Positions 62,177-64,000 of a DNA stretch of 64,000 nt are shown here, piece after piece. The notes beneath the pieces are model-generated. The model was not told where the DNA came from. It ran no database searches and was given only the letters and a program-made list of their open reading frames with translations. Position 1 is the first letter of the stretch. Each line of letters starts with the position of its first letter. The stretch lies in the NCBI GenBank assembly GCA_964016885.1, contig OZ024742.1, positions 9,022,662 to 9,086,661 on the forward strand, read 5' to 3'. The stretch comes from Eledone cirrhosa (taxonomy: Eukaryota; Mollusca; Cephalopoda; Octopoda; Eledonidae). A program made the translations under genes and the position numbers.

Positions 62177-62441
62177 CACGCAACCCACACACAAACAAAA
62201 TGGCGTAGGATAGAAGAAAGGAAAGGCACAGAAACGAAGAAAGAAATCCCCAGTCACTGAAGAGGTCACAGAGTGTGTGACGAAAGAACTATGACTATAT
62301 ATATATAAACAACTATCTGGTTGTGGAACCAACCAACCAACCAGAAATTTATAAATTTGTAAATTTATAAATATATATTAAATTAAATTGAAGTGAAAGC
62401 AACTGGTGCGTGTGTTTCTTATTGGCAACATGACCCTCCCA
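62065..62441. other. AT-rich DNA, no gene seen
   Basis: A (TA)n run at about 62145-62168 and a smaller TA run near 62297. Short frames are low complexity. Confidence 0.55.
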
Positions 62442-62472
62442 AAGTATAACAATATATATATATTGTTATACT
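62442..62472. repeat. Short palindrome around (TA)n
   Basis: AAGTATAACAATATA and its complement meet in a TA core. CAACATGACCCTCCCAA outside is echoed by CAACAATATGACCCACCTC near 62545. Confidence 0.8.
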
Positions 62473-63097
62473 TGGTGAGCGTCATATTGTTGTAATATTG
62501 CCAGAAATAATAACAGAACACACTCACTGTTTGGTTGGTTTTCGCAACAATATGACCCACCTCAAGGATAACAAAATTTGCTTCGACACAAGATTTCACC
62601 TTGCAAAACAAATTCATGTATATATATAGAAATATTAAAACAATGAAATTAAACACAAAACTGTTAATTCATAGTAAAACTCATTATTTTACGATCGTTT
62701 CTGGGGGGTAGTTCTCTATCTTCTACATACGGATTATATTAAGTTCTTTATACGGTTTAGACCCTACCATTGAGTGGTAGATTTATCTGTGTATATATAT
62801 ATACACGGACATATTCACGTATATATATATATATATACAGCTAAAAAAAGTAGATTAGAGAGATAAAAATATAAATGTTGTTAGTGAAAGATTTGAAATG
62901 ATTTAAGAAGTAAAAGAGAAGGGAAAGTTGTGTGAAGACATGAAATGGTGTTGGAGCGTCGATATAAACATGTAGTTGTGATAGGTGCTGTCAAAACAAT
63001 ACCTCGTATATTATACTTGCTATATATGTCTATGTATAGAAACAACACTATTGTAAATATGTCGGAGTGTATCTGTGCACACACATATAAACACGCT

Positions 63098-63104
<7 letters not shown>
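62473..63104. other. AT-rich DNA, no gene seen
   Basis: Contains TA runs near 62792-62803 and 62820-62836. No supported coding frame. Confidence 0.5.
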
Positions 63105-63177
<73 letters not shown>

Positions 63178-63241
63178 CAGGCATTCACTCATACATACTC
63201 GTATATATAGACATAAACACGTACACACGCGCACAAACGCA

Positions 63242-63325
<84 letters not shown>
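63105..63325. repeat. (TA)n and (CA)n microsatellites
   Basis: TA run at about 63110-63172 and CA run at about 63242-63313. Tyr/Ile, His/Thr and Cys/Val frames on both strands are artefacts. Confidence 0.97.
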
Positions 63326-63326
<1 letters not shown>

Positions 63327-63350
63327 TTATTTATTAAAATAACAGATTAA

Positions 63351-63401
63351 AGTTTAAGCAAAGAATCGCTACTTTCACCCTTAACGGGATCTTCTGAAAC
63401 T
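63351..63401 (-). ncRNA. Hammerhead-like motif, left arm of element D
   Basis: Minus-strand partner with the same CAGAAGA core, CCC/GGG stem II and AGTTT/AAACT stem I. Stem III reads AGTAG/TTGCT, where the change still allows a G-T pair. Confidence 0.55.
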
Positions 63402-63504
63402 AACAAAGTCAATCTGTAAACGCAGAAGTGGATATTTCAAAAAACGTTGCAACCGGAGGAAGACAGGAAGACGATACTTTGGTTCGTGGAAACGTTCGCT
63501 GGCT

Positions 63505-63555
63505 AGTTTCAGAAGATCCCGTTAAGGGTGAAAGCAGCGATTCTTTGCTTAAACT
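63505..63555 (+). ncRNA. Hammerhead-like motif, right arm of element D
   Basis: Stem I is AGTTT (63505-63509) with AAACT (63551-63555). The core CAGAAGA (63510-63516) differs from CUGANGA only at position 4 (A). Stem II is CCC/GGG with a GTTAA loop and a T-T mismatch next to the core. GAA is at 63530-63532. Stem III is AGCAG/TTGCT (63533-63537 with 63545-63549). T63550 would be the cleavage-site base. The fold is complete, but position 4 predicts low or no activity. Confidence 0.6.
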
Positions 63556-63588
63556 TTAATCTGTTATTTTAATAAATATTTGCTCTAC

Positions 63589-63839
63589 GGTTCTTATATA
63601 TTTGATATATATTTATCCTTATCGAGCCCTCTTTGGATTTTAGTCTTCAAATTTATTATTATTACTATTATATATATATATATATATATATATAATAAAA
63701 GTAATATCAACCACGTAATCTCCTGTGTATTTATGTAACTGAGCGTCATACCTCAGTTTGAGAACATTGAACAGGTTATAACTTCAGAACGACACACACA
63801 GGCGTCCACACACTTATAGGTAGAGAGACTGACACACAC

Positions 63840-63926
<87 letters not shown>

Positions 63927-64000
63927 GACGTAAAATAAGAAAATTAAAAAAAATTCAAAATCAACTTACTAAAATTTTCACTCCAACTAATTAGTTTGTA
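63589..64000. other. AT-rich DNA with (TA)n tracts
   Basis: TA runs at about 63670-63695 and 63841-63922. No gene seen to the window end. Confidence 0.7.

Larger units (their letters stand above)
63330..63588. mobile_element. Foldback element D with outward-facing hammerhead-like motifs
   Basis: Arms about 63330-63402 and 63504-63588 around a ~100-base loop. Shared blocks include GATCCCGTTAAGGGTGAAAG, AAGAATCGCT and TTAAAGTTTAAGCAAAG. It lies between a (CA)n/(TA)n tract and AT-rich DNA. Each arm carries an outward hammerhead-like fold. No coding sequence. Confidence 0.8.

Overview
The window is animal nuclear DNA, most probably from a coleoid cephalopod (octopus-like). Three degenerate copies of the tRNA-derived SINE family typical of cephalopods carry its 'atcgaccccgaaaggatgaaagg' block, or the reverse complement. 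There are also long (TA)n, (CA)n and (GAA)n tracts, Penelope-like elements (PLEs), a Helitron and a Merlin/ISXO2-like transposon. I find no convincing host gene, apart from one weak candidate exon at about 54.24-54.31 kb. All of the sizeable open frames are transposon genes or by-products of tandem repeats.

Layout. 1-33,238 is one 43-bp satellite array (about 770 monomers, cut by the window start) with nested higher-order repeats. At 33,239-33,255 the array flips strand and runs about 0.7 kb in reverse. 33.97-39.4 kb holds trinucleotide repeats, two SINEs, several inverted-repeat elements and microsatellites. 39.40-44.55 kb is a head-to-head pair of almost identical PLE copies (PLE-1) encoding reverse transcriptase plus GIY-YIG endonuclease. 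44.675-48.042 kb is a non-autonomous Helitron (5'-TC, 3' hairpin and CTAG). 48.42-52.72 kb is a second, unrelated PLE (PLE-2) bounded by ~1 kb inverted repeats and lying in a TA/TGTGTGACTG minisatellite. 55.13-57.16 kb is a 47-bp satellite. 57.32-58.74 kb is a Merlin-type DNA transposon with a decayed transposase. 59.02-61.69 kb is a 33-bp satellite that changes strand repeatedly and contains a non-LTR retrotransposon fragment. The rest is short inverted repeats, microsatellites and unassigned AT-rich DNA.

Main observation. Five inverted-repeat elements of very different size (35.9, 39.0, 39.4-44.6, 48.4-52.7 and 63.3 kb) share one architecture: two head-to-head arms, each carrying an outward-facing hammerhead-ribozyme motif. 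Two families (PLE-1 and PLE-2) have an intact core, with stems I, II and III that can be traced base by base. Two short families keep the fold but have a substitution at core position 4. One keeps the core and stem II but lacks a good stem III. PLEs are known to carry hammerheads in their terminal repeats. The short coding-free palindromes here look like non-autonomous relatives defined by paired ribozymes.
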